Shown here piece by piece: positions 56,098 through 64,000 of a stretch of DNA of 64,000 nucleotides. The translations under genes were made by a program, and so were the position numbers. Numbering within the stretch: position 1 is the stretch's first letter; every line of letters starts with the position of its first letter. The notes below the pieces were generated by a model. It saw only the letters and a list, made by a program, of their open reading frames with translations. It searched no databases and was not told where the DNA came from. The DNA comes from Fretibacter rubidus. GTDB lineage: Bacteria; Pseudomonadota; Alphaproteobacteria; Caulobacterales; Maricaulaceae. The stretch lies in contig NZ_CP163423.1 in assembly GCF_041429785.1 (NCBI RefSeq), positions 186,001 through 250,000 on the forward strand, written 5' to 3'.

Positions 56098-56520
56098 GTG
56101 ACTATGACATCCGCAAGCCCATCGCTGTCCCAATCCTTTTGCCTGATGCGTGCGCGTCTGGCGCGGGCGCTTTTCGCGCGTATGGCGCTTTGGGTGCGTT
56201 TGCTCTGCGGTGGGGTGGGTGTTGAGCCTAACACTGTTTACCCGCTGCGCCGATATGTGCCTTCGGGCCGGGCGGCGCTGCGGGTGTCCCGGCGCACTTT
56301 GCCGCCTGCGCGGCGGGGCTCTGAACTCAACGCTATTATTTACCGCGTCAAAGGGCGCGCGTCTTATCTGCGCCATATCTATGACTACGGCCTAACGGGG
56401 CGGGTGCGCTGGTGCTTTACTCCCTGGAACTGGAAATGGGCCTCGCGATTTTATTTTATGCACTGCGTAGAAACAGCGGACATAACGCGCGTTTGTCAGG
56501 CCCCTTTGCATCCGGATTAG
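56098..56520 (+). CDS. Uncertain hypothetical protein
   Basis: 140 codons from a GTG start, very Arg/Leu-rich in the first half, then YRVKGRASYLRHIYDYGLTG and a Trp-rich stretch. No family recognised, no clear ribosome-binding site. Codon usage is GC-rich like the chromosome. It could be a real small gene or a chance open frame in GC-rich DNA. It lies between the acquired module and the mscS control region. Confidence 0.3.
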   Translation: MTMTSASPSLSQSFCLMRARLARALFARMALWVRLLCGGVGVEPNTVYPLRRYVPSGRAALRVSRRTLPPARRGSELNAIIYRVKGRASYLRHIYDYGLTGRVRWCFTPWNWKWASRFYFMHCVETADITRVCQAPLHPD

Positions 56521-56563
56521 AAAAAAATAAAAACGCGTATAAGGGCCGCAAAAAACGCGCATT

Positions 56564-56594
56564 ATGCACATTTCACCTTTGGTGAAAAATGCAT
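56564..56594. repeat. Near-palindrome with 14-nt arms
   Basis: ATGCACATTTCACC (56564-56577) and GGTGAAAAATGCAT (56581-56594) are complementary at 12 of 14 positions with a TTT loop. Could be an operator or a stem-loop; no T run, so not a standard terminator. Otherwise 56521-56720 holds only a 26-codon reading with no supporting signal. Confidence 0.5.
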
Positions 56595-56720
56595 GACTAA
56601 GCGCGTTCTTTTGTGCACCGTCCTATGCACCGCCCTGCGCAACATGCCAAACACTCATGGGCGTGACCAATGACGCATGTCCGCCATAAATTTGCCTCCA
56701 AAACTTACAAAAAATCATAG

Positions 56721-56736
56721 TTAACAGCGGGTTAAC
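56721..56736 (+). promoter_or_regulatory. CtrA binding site candidate upstream of mscS
   Basis: TTAACAGCGGGTTAAC contains TTAA-N7-TTAAC exactly, the full consensus of the cell-cycle regulator CtrA, about 70 nt before the mscS start. The position fits activation or repression of the mscS promoter. Binding is inferred. Confidence 0.7.
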
Positions 56737-56804
56737 GGCGTTCAACTCGCGTTCATGGACAATTCCCTACCAAGCATCAACATTCAATATGCTGGGAGGC
56801 CAAT

Positions 56805-57677
56805 ATGTTATCAGTTCTAAGACAGGTGTCAGACGTCACCGATACCGTGAGTGACGTCACAAAATTTTTAAACCCCGAAAGACTCGACTCTTATATGAGC
56901 ACAGGTATCGCGATGGGAACCAAGGTTCTTATTGCGCTTGTTATCTTTATCATTGGTTCTTGGATTGCCAAGAAAGTCAAAAACGGCATTGTGAAGCTGG
57001 CTAAAAAAAGCCCGCAGCTTGACGAGACGCTGTTTAATTTCCTCGGCTCGATTGCGCGCTGGGTCATTATGGCCTTTGTGTTTATCGCGATCCTCGGACA
57101 ATTCGGTGTTGAAACAACGTCTATTGTGGCGCTTTTGGGTGCGGCGGGTCTTGCGGTCGGTCTTGCGCTTCAAGGGGCAATGTCAAATCTGGCGGCTGGC
57201 GTGATGCTGATGATTTTCCGTCCCTATAAAATTGGCGATTTTGTCGATGCTGGTGGTCACTTTGGTAATGTCGAGGACATCACATTGTTCACAACCGATA
57301 TGCAGACATTTGATAACCAAAAAATCATTATCCCCAATGGAAAAATTTGGGGCGAGAAAATCATCAACCACAGCCATCACCCTGTGCGCGGTGTGGAGAT
57401 GAAATTCAACGTTGCCTATGATGATGATATCGAAAAAGCGAAAAAGGTTATCCATAAAGTCTTGGCTGACCACCCGCATATCGTGTCTGAGCCTGCTCCT
57501 TTTGTGGAGGTCGAAACCCTCTCTGAGCGCTCTGCGGAATTGGTCGTGCGTCCGTTTACAAATGGCGAGAATTATTTCGACGTCCGTTACTCCGTGCCAG
57601 AGCAAATCATGAAAGCGCTCGGCAAAGCGGGTATGACAACGCCTTATCCGGCCACGCGCGTTTTGATGCAAAAATAA
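56805..57677 (+). CDS. mscS: Small-conductance mechanosensitive channel, MscS family
   Basis: 290 residues. N-terminal helices (about 35-55, 75-100), then the pore-lining TM3 pattern with AAGLAVGLALQGAMSNLAAGV, then the beta-domain with YKIGDFVDAGGHFGNVEDI and the C-terminal domain. Opens to release solutes on osmotic downshock. The GGGAGG sequence is upstream of the ATG. A CtrA site lies in its control region. Confidence 0.94.
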   Translation: MLSVLRQVSDVTDTVSDVTKFLNPERLDSYMSTGIAMGTKVLIALVIFIIGSWIAKKVKNGIVKLAKKSPQLDETLFNFLGSIARWVIMAFVFIAILGQFGVETTSIVALLGAAGLAVGLALQGAMSNLAAGVMLMIFRPYKIGDFVDAGGHFGNVEDITLFTTDMQTFDNQKIIIPNGKIWGEKIINHSHHPVRGVEMKFNVAYDDDIEKAKKVIHKVLADHPHIVSEPAPFVEVETLSERSAELVVRPFTNGENYFDVRYSVPEQIMKALGKAGMTTPYPATRVLMQK

Positions 57678-57710
57678 ATTCTTGGGACAGACCCATTGAT
57701 TGAAAAAGCG

Positions 57711-57737
57711 AAAGCCGCCTCTTGGGGCGGCTTTTGT
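57711..57737. terminator. Bidirectional terminator between mscS and the convergent gene
   Basis: AAAGCCGCC (57711-57719) pairs with GGCGGCTTT (57726-57734). T residues follow on the plus strand, and the minus-strand reading also ends in a T-rich tract (CTTTTTC), so it may serve both convergent genes. Confidence 0.75.
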
Positions 57738-57742
57738 GTGGG

Positions 57743-58588
57743 CTAGGGCGCGTAGATTGTGTAGATAACGTCCGCGGATAAATTGCCGACACCCATAGAA
57801 AAGTCGTAATTATTGCCATTGATCGACGCGCCGCGCAGGTTATAGACGCTGGCAAATCCCACCGCCTGTTGCGCGATGGTGCCGGGGATGCGGGCGGTTT
57901 TGCGACCACCGTCAAAGACTTTCACCGGCCCACCCGACAAGTCGTCCAGCGTGTCATTAAAGCTATTGCCCAGCACAATGCCGGCCCCGCCGGGTATAGG
58001 GTTTTGCGAGGCTTGACCAATGGACGCGCTAGCGGGCGACCGCACGATGAGGCGGTAACGGATGTTATCATAATCAAGCCCGCTAAAATCGCCCGTTGCG
58101 ACCAGATTGTTGCTTTGGGCGAAAATATCAAAGGCGGCATTGCTCGCGACGAAAAACCAGGCAAAGCGCTGTTGGTTCCCCAAAAGGTCAATGTCGGTGT
58201 CATCATCAAGGCCAAAGGCGCTATAGCTGTCATTCTCGTCCAGCACTTGGAAGGACGGGTTGGATGTATAGGTCCCGCCGAATGTCTGGCCGGTAATCTC
58301 GAACGGCCAGCCCGCCTCGCTGCCGTGGATGGGATCAAACGGAAAGTTCACGGCGTAAACATCGCCAGTAATAATGTCGTTTGCTGCTGTGCCGCTGCTG
58401 ACATTATCAAGCAGGAGGAAATCGCCCACAATCGGGGCTTCGAAATCTTGTTCTTGAAAATCACTGCCGCCAAACACAATCACAACAGGCCCTGCGCGAA
58501 AATAGGGATGGTCGACGGTGGCCGCAAACGCCGTACCCGCACAGAGCGCAAGCGCTGCGGCGGCTTTGATTAAATGCGTGAACTTCAT
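57743..58588 (-). CDS. Exported protein of unknown function
   Basis: 281 residues from ATG 58588 (the reading frame extends upstream to 58624). Signal peptide ends at FAA (MKFTHLIKAAAALALCAGTAFAA). The mature part is rich in Asp, Gly, Asn and aromatic residues (LDDDTDIDLLGNQQRFAWFF), suggesting a beta-rich secreted or surface protein. No family recognised and no C-terminal anchor is evident. It ends next to a bidirectional terminator and faces mscS. Confidence 0.68.
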   Translation of the reverse strand: MKFTHLIKAAAALALCAGTAFAATVDHPYFRAGPVVIVFGGSDFQEQDFEAPIVGDFLLLDNVSSGTAANDIITGDVYAVNFPFDPIHGSEAGWPFEITGQTFGGTYTSNPSFQVLDENDSYSAFGLDDDTDIDLLGNQQRFAWFFVASNAAFDIFAQSNNLVATGDFSGLDYDNIRYRLIVRSPASASIGQASQNPIPGGAGIVLGNSFNDTLDDLSGGPVKVFDGGRKTARIPGTIAQQAVGFASVYNLRGASINGNNYDFSMGVGNLSADVIYTIYAP

Positions 58589-58729
58589 AATATGCCTATC
58601 CCCAATTGGCACGACTCTATCCAAACAGCGTTAAAATATTCTTATCTGCCCCTGTCTGGCCTGCGATGTAATCTGCTGTAAATTGAGGGCTTTCACTTTG
58701 CAAAATTGGGATGCCTGCGCTAAGCGGCA

Positions 58730-59857
58730 ATGGTGAAAGATGCACCACATATCATCATAATCGGCGGGGGCCTTATTGGGCTCTCCACCGCTGACGCGCT
58801 GTCCTTGGCTGGGGCGAAAGTGACTGTGATAGAGGCAGGACATCAGGTCATGGGCGGGGCGAGTTTTTCCAATTCGGGTATGGTGCATTTATCCCAAGCC
58901 CGCCCGTGGGTGTCGGTCATCGGGTCTGATTATCTGGCGGATGATGCGGCGCAATCGGTCTTGGCATTGGCGAAATTTTCCGCGCCGTTGATTGCGGCAA
59001 AGTCCAAATCCATGGGTTTGCCGAGCAATGTTTCTGTGAACGCGCGCACGTCAGGATGCCTGCAATTATTTGCCGATGTGCAAAGCTGGAATGCCGCCCA
59101 AGCGCGCTATGATAGCTTGGGTATTGATTACCGCCGCCAACCTGCGGGCGGTGTGCTGGGTGACCGCCCTGCGCTGCTGTTCCCTGATGATAGCTCGGGT
59201 GATGCCTGTGATTACGGGCTTGCCCTGTCCAAGCAATTGACCAAGGCGGGGGTTGATATCATCACGGGTCACGCAGCCAAAATTCGCCGTCATCAAGGGC
59301 GGGTGATCGGCGTATCGGTCGCGGGGCGCGACATAGGCGCAGATCACGTCGTGCTGGCCGCAGGGGCGCAGAGTGTGTCAGTCGCGGCGCAAGTCGGGCT
59401 TGATTTGCCGATTAAGGCGGTGGGCGGCTACGCGCTGACGTTTTTAAAACCGGACACTCTGTCTTTGCCAGATATTCCCGTGATGGATTTTGCCACGCGG
59501 TCTTGTTTGACGGTGTTCGGAAATCAAGTGCGATTATCTGGCACTGTCGGCCAAGAGAGTGCCGATTGCCTGATTGAGATTTGGGATGATTTAATCCCTG
59601 GTTTGCGGGCGGCCTTGGGGGCGCCCATCACGCCGCCGTGGCGCGGCGAACGGCCTGCGTCCTTGACGGGAAAACCGCTCATCGGGCGCACAGGCTTGCC
59701 GGGGCTTTGGGTCAATGCAGGTCACGCTCATATGGGTTGGACGCTGTGCGCGGGTGCGGGCGCGGTGATGGCAGATATGATTTTAGATGGCTCAGAGGCT
59801 TTCGCTGGCGCGGGCTCGATGTTTTCTGTGCCAGCGCTGCCAGCGCAAAAACACTAA
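58730..59857 (+). CDS. FAD-dependent oxidoreductase, D-amino acid dehydrogenase/DAO family
   Basis: 375 residues. The dinucleotide-binding GGGLIGLSTADALSLAGAKVTVIEAG is at the N-terminus; a second FAD contact near VNAGHAHMGWTLCAGAGAVMADMI matches the C-terminal DAO motif. It likely oxidises an amine or D-amino acid at the membrane and passes electrons onward (DadA-like); the substrate is not determinable. It starts about 140 nt from the divergent exported-protein gene, and its 3' end overlaps the convergent DCC-family reading. Confidence 0.86.
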   Translation: MVKDAPHIIIIGGGLIGLSTADALSLAGAKVTVIEAGHQVMGGASFSNSGMVHLSQARPWVSVIGSDYLADDAAQSVLALAKFSAPLIAAKSKSMGLPSNVSVNARTSGCLQLFADVQSWNAAQARYDSLGIDYRRQPAGGVLGDRPALLFPDDSSGDACDYGLALSKQLTKAGVDIITGHAAKIRRHQGRVIGVSVAGRDIGADHVVLAAGAQSVSVAAQVGLDLPIKAVGGYALTFLKPDTLSLPDIPVMDFATRSCLTVFGNQVRLSGTVGQESADCLIEIWDDLIPGLRAALGAPITPPWRGERPASLTGKPLIGRTGLPGLWVNAGHAHMGWTLCAGAGAVMADMILDGSEAFAGAGSMFSVPALPAQKH

Positions 59858-60172
59858 ATACAGTCCCATCGCCATTTGGCGTAAAATTGGGACACGGAAC
59901 AAAAATGCAAAATGACGAAAGCCGGGCAGGGCGCGCCAGATGCGGGCAAAGGCATCAACACCAATATGCCAGTTTTCGTCATCTCGAACATGAAACTTAC
60001 CCAGCAACTCTTCGCGTGTTTTCCCATCTGGCAGCGCGCTATCAGAAAGCGGCGTGATGTTAATCCAACTGATCACATCCGCTTTGTCGATGCGCTCATA
60101 AAAGCGCACCTCGATACGACATATCGGGCAATCACCGTCGTAATAGACGCATAAAGGGGCGGGTTTGTTCAT
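59792..60172 (-). CDS. Thiol-disulfide oxidoreductase DCC family (DUF393) protein
   Basis: 126 residues from ATG 60172 (reading frame extends to 60241). The family signature DGDCPICR (DxDCPxC) sits near residue 13, with a hydrophobic C-terminal part (FRVPILRQMAMGLYLVF). DCC proteins are presumed redox-active; function otherwise unknown. Its last 66 nt overlap the 3' end of the convergent DAO-type gene. Confidence 0.82.
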   Translation of the reverse strand: MNKPAPLCVYYDGDCPICRIEVRFYERIDKADVISWINITPLSDSALPDGKTREELLGKFHVRDDENWHIGVDAFARIWRALPGFRHFAFLFRVPILRQMAMGLYLVFLRWQRWHRKHRARASESL

Positions 60173-60319
60173 GGCTATCACATAACAATAGATGCCAAAA
60201 ATACAATGCGACCGAATTGCGACTGTTTTGTCAGGACGCAAAAGGCGTCCGTCATGACAGGGTTTTGTTTGCCCCCTGTGTCGCTTTGCGATTAGCTTTC
60301 AAATCAGGAGGCCAGAGCC

Positions 60320-60511
60320 ATGAAGAAGTCTGAGAAAATCGAAGTCCGTGTTTCGCTGGATGAAAAACAAAAACTAAGCGACATAGCCGAGAGCGAAGGG
60401 CGAAGCGTTAGCGAATTAATTCGCGGGCTTATCGAGCGCTATATGGCGCTGAGCAATCCAATAGGCGCGCGGATGCCTCTGTCGAGATCGCGACAGAGGA
60501 TAGTAATTTAA
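60320..60511 (+). CDS. Small ribbon-helix-helix (CopG/Arc-like) protein
   Basis: 63 residues with a strong AGGAGG site 8 nt upstream. KIEVRVSLDEKQKLSDIAESEGRS-like sequence fits the ribbon-helix-helix DNA-binding fold (beta strand then two helices), usually a dimeric repressor, often autoregulatory. No toxin partner is adjacent, so it is either a lone regulator or an orphan antitoxin-like protein. Confidence 0.78.
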   Translation: MKKSEKIEVRVSLDEKQKLSDIAESEGRSVSELIRGLIERYMALSNPIGARMPLSRSRQRIVI

Positions 60512-60584
60512 TTGCTATCGGACTGTCTTGGACAGCAAATCGTGCGCCGTTAAATGTTGCAAAACAACAAGCGCGGATGCAGCC

Positions 60585-63500
60585 TTAGGCCGCATCCTCC
60601 AAAGGCACCGCAAGGCGTGTCAGCATTTCTTTGGGCACGACTTGCCAGAACTTGCCGCGCTCTAACTCCCATTCGGCGAGAAGATTGGCGGAGAACTCTG
60701 ACCCTGTCGCTTCAAAATGCTGGCGTATTAAATCTTTGCACTGCGCCTCATAATGGGCTGCGCCGAACCGCCGCCAGACGACACTATCGGGATTGACCGC
60801 TTTTTCAAATTGGTCGTCTTTATCATAAATATAGGCCATGCCGCCGGTCATACCCGCGCCGAAATTATCGCCAACTGACCCTGTAACGACGACTGTGCCG
60901 CCTGTCATATATTCGCAGCCATTGGTGCCCAGTCCTTCGACGACCGATACAGCGCCAGAGTTACGCACCGCAAACCGTTCGCCCGCGCGGCCCGCCGCCA
61001 TGAGGCTACCTGCCGTTGCGCCGTAAAGACAGGTGTTGCCGATAATGGCCGATTGATGGGCGTCGATTTTTGTGCGCCCTTGTGGGGAGACCCAAATCTC
61101 GGCCCCTGACAGGCCTTTGCCGACATAATCATTGCTGTCACCGTCAACGACGATGCGCAATCCGTACATGCCAAAAGCGCCCAGCGATTGCCCCGCCGAG
61201 CCGCGAAGCCGCACGGTGAGCTGCCCAGCCGGCAACCCCTCTGCGCCAAAGGCTTTGTAGATATGACTTGAGGTACGCGTGCCCACAGCGCGGTGTGTAT
61301 TTTGCACCGCATAGGTGAGTTGCGTTTTCTCGCCACGTTCAAATAATTGCTGCGCGTCAGCGATGATGGATGTGTCCAGCGTATCAGGCACAGCGACGCG
61401 GTGCTCGCGCGTGTCTTTCACGGGGCGGTTATCAACGCGGGCGAGGACTGGATTTAGATCCAGATCGTCCAGATGTTCAGACCCGCGGCTAACCTGGGCC
61501 AAAAGATCTGTGCGGCCAATAATATCGTCCAGCGTTTCCGCGCCAAGTGAGGCGAGGATTTCGCGCACGTCTTCGGCGATAAAGGAGATTAGATTAATGA
61601 CTTTTTCCGGTGTGCCCGTGAACTTCTCACGCAGCGCCGGGTTCTGGACACAGACCCCAACAGGGCATGTATTGCTGTGGCATTGCCGCACCATGATACA
61701 GCCCATAGCAACCAGCGCCAGCGTGCCAATGCCGTATTCTTCGGCGCCCAGCATGGCCGCGATCACAATATCGCGCCCTGTTTTCAGACCACCATCCGTG
61801 CGCAATGTCACGTCATCACGCAGGTTGTTCAGCGTCAAAACTTGATGCGCCTCGGACAGGCCAAGCTCCCACGGGATACCTGCATATTTTAGCGAGGTGT
61901 TGGGCGAGGCCCCTGTGCCGCCGTTATGACCCGCAATCAGGATGATATCGGCTTTGGCTTTGGCGACGCCAGCCGCGATTGTGCCTACGCCTGAACTGGC
62001 GACGAGCTTAACGGCGACGCGCGCAATCGGATTGATTTGTTTGAGGTCATAAATTAATTGCGCCAAATCTTCGATGGAATAAATATCGTGATGTGGCGGC
62101 GGTGAAATCAGCGTAACACCCGGTGTGGCGTTACGGAATTTGGCGATCATTTCCGTGACTTTAAAGCCAGGCAGCTGCCCGCCTTCGCCCGGCTTTGCGC
62201 CTTGGGCGACTTTAATTTCAATCTCGCGACATTGGTTGAGATATTCAGCGTTGACGCCAAACCGACCCGAGGCCACTTGCTTGACGGCGGAGTTTGGATT
62301 GTCACCATTGGGCAGGGGCTTGTAACGCGCGCGGTCCTCACCGCCTTCGCCAGACACTGACTTTGCGCCAATGCGGTTCATCGCAATGTTCAATGTGCCG
62401 TGCGCTTCGGGTGATAACGCGCCCAGCGACATGCCGGGTGTACAGAAACGGCGGCGAATTTCATTGACCGATTGTACGCGGTCCAGCGGCACAGCTTTGC
62501 CAAGCGGTTGCACATCCAGAAGGTCGCGAATTTGAATCGGCTTTTGTCCGTTCACGACAGCGGCGTATTTTTTATAAAGCTCATAATCCTCTCGCCCCAC
62601 AGCCTCTTGGAGCATATGAATCATATCGGCTTGATAAGCGTGACGTTCACCCGATGCGCGCACACGGTAAAGACCGCCCACGGGCAGGGTCACAACCCCG
62701 GGGGCATAGGCGGTTTCATGCGCCTTTAATAAGGTGCGTTCGATTCCTTTCAGGCCAATGCCGGAAATGCGCGATGTCATGCCCGGGAAATAGTTCCCGA
62801 CCAAAGTGCGCGATAATCCTAGGGCTTCGAAATTATTACCGCCGCGATAGGACGAGATAACCGAAATGCCCATTTTGGAAATAATCTTTAAAAGCCCGCC
62901 TTCGATGGCCTTTTTATAATTGGCGACCGCCTCATCAACACTGCCATCAATCAGGCCGCGTTTGACGCGGTTCACAATACCGTCTTGGGCGAGGTAAGCA
63001 TTGACCGCTGTTGCCCCCGCGCCAATCAAGACGGCGAAATAATGCGTATCAAGACACTCGGCTGAGCGCACAAGAATGGAACACGAACTGCGAAGTCCTT
63101 TGGTTACCAGATGCGTTTGCAGTGCACCAACCGCCAAAATCATCGGCACGCCAGCGTTATCTGCATCGACGGCTTTGTCACAGAGAATAATATTTTCAAT
63201 CCCGTCCTTCACAGCTTGTTCAGCCTCTAGACGGATACGATCGAGCGCGGCTTGTAAACCTGCACCGGGACGGGCGGTGATGTCCGGCACGGGGAACGTA
63301 CAATTAATGACGCGGGCTTTGGTGTTCACCAATCCCAAAAACCGGTCCATCATACCATTGGTCATGACGGGACTATCCAGCACTAACATTTCTTTTGTCT
63401 GGACTTCACCCTCGGCGAGGATATTCCGTAGATTACGGAACCTCGTTTTCAGACCCATCACCCGTGTTTCGCGCAAGGGATCAATCGGCGGGTTGGTGAC

Positions 63501-64000
63501 TTGGGAAAAGTTCTGGCGGAAATGATGCGACAGGGGCCTATAAATATCAGACAAGACAGCCAGGGGCGTGTCATCGCCCATAGAGCCAATGCTTTCTTTG
63601 CCGTCCTCGGCCATGGGGGCTAGAATTAATTCAACATCTTCTAGGGTCTGTCCGCATGAACGCTGCCGGCGCGCCAAGGCGTCACCGTCAAAACTAGCGT
63701 CAGGTTCAGAGCCGCCCAGCGCCTCGTCAAGATTAACGACCTTTTCAAGATATTTGGCATAGGGGCGACCTTCCGCCAGCTTATCCAAAATCTCATTGGT
63801 GTCGTAAAATTTGCCTTCATCAAGATCGACCGCAATCAAACGCCCAGGTTTCAATGCACCTTTTTTGATGATGTCTTCTTCGTTCATCGGGCACATGCCG
63901 GTTTCAGAGCCGACCGCCAAAATGCCGTCATTGGAAATGGCGTAACGCAGAGGGCGCAGGCCGTTTCGATCTAGCCCCGCCATGCACCAGCGCCCGTCAT
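60585..64000 (-). CDS. gltB: Glutamate synthase large subunit, C-terminal three quarters (cut by window edge)
   Basis: Visible part of about 1138 residues. Upstream of the first in-frame Met at 63981-63983 the frame continues to the window edge (DGRWCMAGLDRNGLRPLRY), so the N-terminal amidotransferase domain is cut. Then come the central domain, the FMN-binding synthase domain with GGTGASPNTSLKYAG and the 3Fe-4S ligands CIMVRQCHSNTCPVGVC, and the C-terminal GXGXG beta-helix. With GltD it makes glutamate from 2-oxoglutarate and glutamine. gltD is not in the window. Confidence 0.97.
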   Translation of the reverse strand, partial: DGRWCMAGLDRNGLRPLRYAISNDGILAVGSETGMCPMNEEDIIKKGALKPGRLIAVDLDEGKFYDTNEILDKLAEGRPYAKYLEKVVNLDEALGGSEPDASFDGDALARRQRSCGQTLEDVELILAPMAEDGKESIGSMGDDTPLAVLSDIYRPLSHHFRQNFSQVTNPPIDPLRETRVMGLKTRFRNLRNILAEGEVQTKEMLVLDSPVMTNGMMDRFLGLVNTKARVINCTFPVPDITARPGAGLQAALDRIRLEAEQAVKDGIENIILCDKAVDADNAGVPMILAVGALQTHLVTKGLRSSCSILVRSAECLDTHYFAVLIGAGATAVNAYLAQDGIVNRVKRGLIDGSVDEAVANYKKAIEGGLLKIISKMGISVISSYRGGNNFEALGLSRTLVGNYFPGMTSRISGIGLKGIERTLLKAHETAYAPGVVTLPVGGLYRVRASGERHAYQADMIHMLQEAVGREDYELYKKYAAVVNGQKPIQIRDLLDVQPLGKAVPLDRVQSVNEIRRRFCTPGMSLGALSPEAHGTLNIAMNRIGAKSVSGEGGEDRARYKPLPNGDNPNSAVKQVASGRFGVNAEYLNQCREIEIKVAQGAKPGEGGQLPGFKVTEMIAKFRNATPGVTLISPPPHHDIYSIEDLAQLIYDLKQINPIARVAVKLVASSGVGTIAAGVAKAKADIILIAGHNGGTGASPNTSLKYAGIPWELGLSEAHQVLTLNNLRDDVTLRTDGGLKTGRDIVIAAMLGAEEYGIGTLALVAMGCIMVRQCHSNTCPVGVCVQNPALREKFTGTPEKVINLISFIAEDVREILASLGAETLDDIIGRTDLLAQVSRGSEHLDDLDLNPVLARVDNRPVKDTREHRVAVPDTLDTSIIADAQQLFERGEKTQLTYAVQNTHRAVGTRTSSHIYKAFGAEGLPAGQLTVRLRGSAGQSLGAFGMYGLRIVVDGDSNDYVGKGLSGAEIWVSPQGRTKIDAHQSAIIGNTCLYGATAGSLMAAGRAGERFAVRNSGAVSVVEGLGTNGCEYMTGGTVVVTGSVGDNFGAGMTGGMAYIYDKDDQFEKAVNPDSVVWRRFGAAHYEAQCKDLIRQHFEATGSEFSANLLAEWELERGKFWQVVPKEMLTRLAVPLEDAA

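Noticed and set aside
57869-58573. Plus-strand 234-codon open frame opposite the exported protein gene
   Set aside because: It is a shadow frame. The minus-strand reading has a signal peptide and sensible composition, whereas the plus frame has none.
60320-60511. Toxin-antitoxin pair based on the ribbon-helix-helix gene
   Set aside because: No small partner gene overlaps or follows it; the next gene is gltB on the other strand.

Overview
The window is a 64 kb piece of an alphaproteobacterial chromosome of moderate GC content. Gene order rpmH-rnpA-yidC-engB-argB, the lpxK/waaA lipid A cluster, the tsaE-amgK-murU-addB-addA run, a CIRCE-controlled groESL operon and a full CtrA-type site (TTAA-N7-TTAAC) all fit the Caulobacterales/Maricaulales part of the class. 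A marine Hyphomonadaceae-like or Robiginitomaculum-like stalked bacterium is my best guess, not a proven identity. No rRNA, insertion sequence, CRISPR array or prophage was seen; one tRNA (Leu, anticodon CAA) is present.

Layout. 1-6.5 kb, minus strand: fmt (cut by the window edge), def, a HAD pyrimidine nucleotidase, a DUF1036 protein, argB, engB, yidC, rnpA and rpmH, many with touching or overlapping ends and a promoter candidate before rpmH. 6.7-11.3 kb, plus strand: DUF547 protein, TVP38-type membrane protein, a disulfide reductase and an orphan histidine kinase. 11.3-17 kb: exported amidohydrolase, purD, xseA, DUF2093, M23 lipoprotein, chorismate mutase. 17-21 kb, minus strand: a tightly overlapped lipid A operon (DUF374 acyltransferase, waaA, lpxK, lpxL). 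21-24 kb: tyrosine phosphatase, a YHYH plus EF-hand lipoprotein pair, a ferredoxin. 24-33.3 kb: one translationally coupled run, tsaE-amgK-murU-addB-addA, then trxA with its own promoter and terminator. 33.3-39.5 kb: two paralogous lipoproteins, an Arg/Gly-rich exported repeat protein, a candidate sigma-54-driven small RNA, murI, a DedA-like protein, tRNA-Leu and a CIA30 protein. 39.6-50.4 kb: glutamate dehydrogenase, a biotin-dependent acyl-CoA carboxylase pair, MgtE, a membrane-anchored GH24 protein, a cupin-like oxygenase and an unknown lipoprotein. 50.4-52.8 kb: groESL with heat-shock signals. 56-64 kb: MscS channel, unknown exported protein, DAO-type oxidoreductase, DCC-family protein, a small ribbon-helix-helix protein and gltB (cut by the window edge).

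The standout is at 52.8-56.0 kb: a strikingly AT-rich two-gene insertion directly after the groEL terminator. It encodes a D12-class adenine DNA methyltransferase and, overlapping it by 14 nt, a 780-residue protein combining an N-terminal PD-(D/E)XK nuclease signature, a central DGQHR domain of the DndB type, and a C-terminal HEPN-like Rx4H motif. This looks like a compact, horizontally acquired modification-dependent defence module. The combination is not one I can match to a named system, but novelty cannot be proven without database searches.

Other points worth checking are the sigma-54 promoter paired with a terminator upstream of murI, the CtrA site ahead of mscS, the groES-groEL intercistronic hairpin, and active-site changes in the M23 and GH24 proteins.
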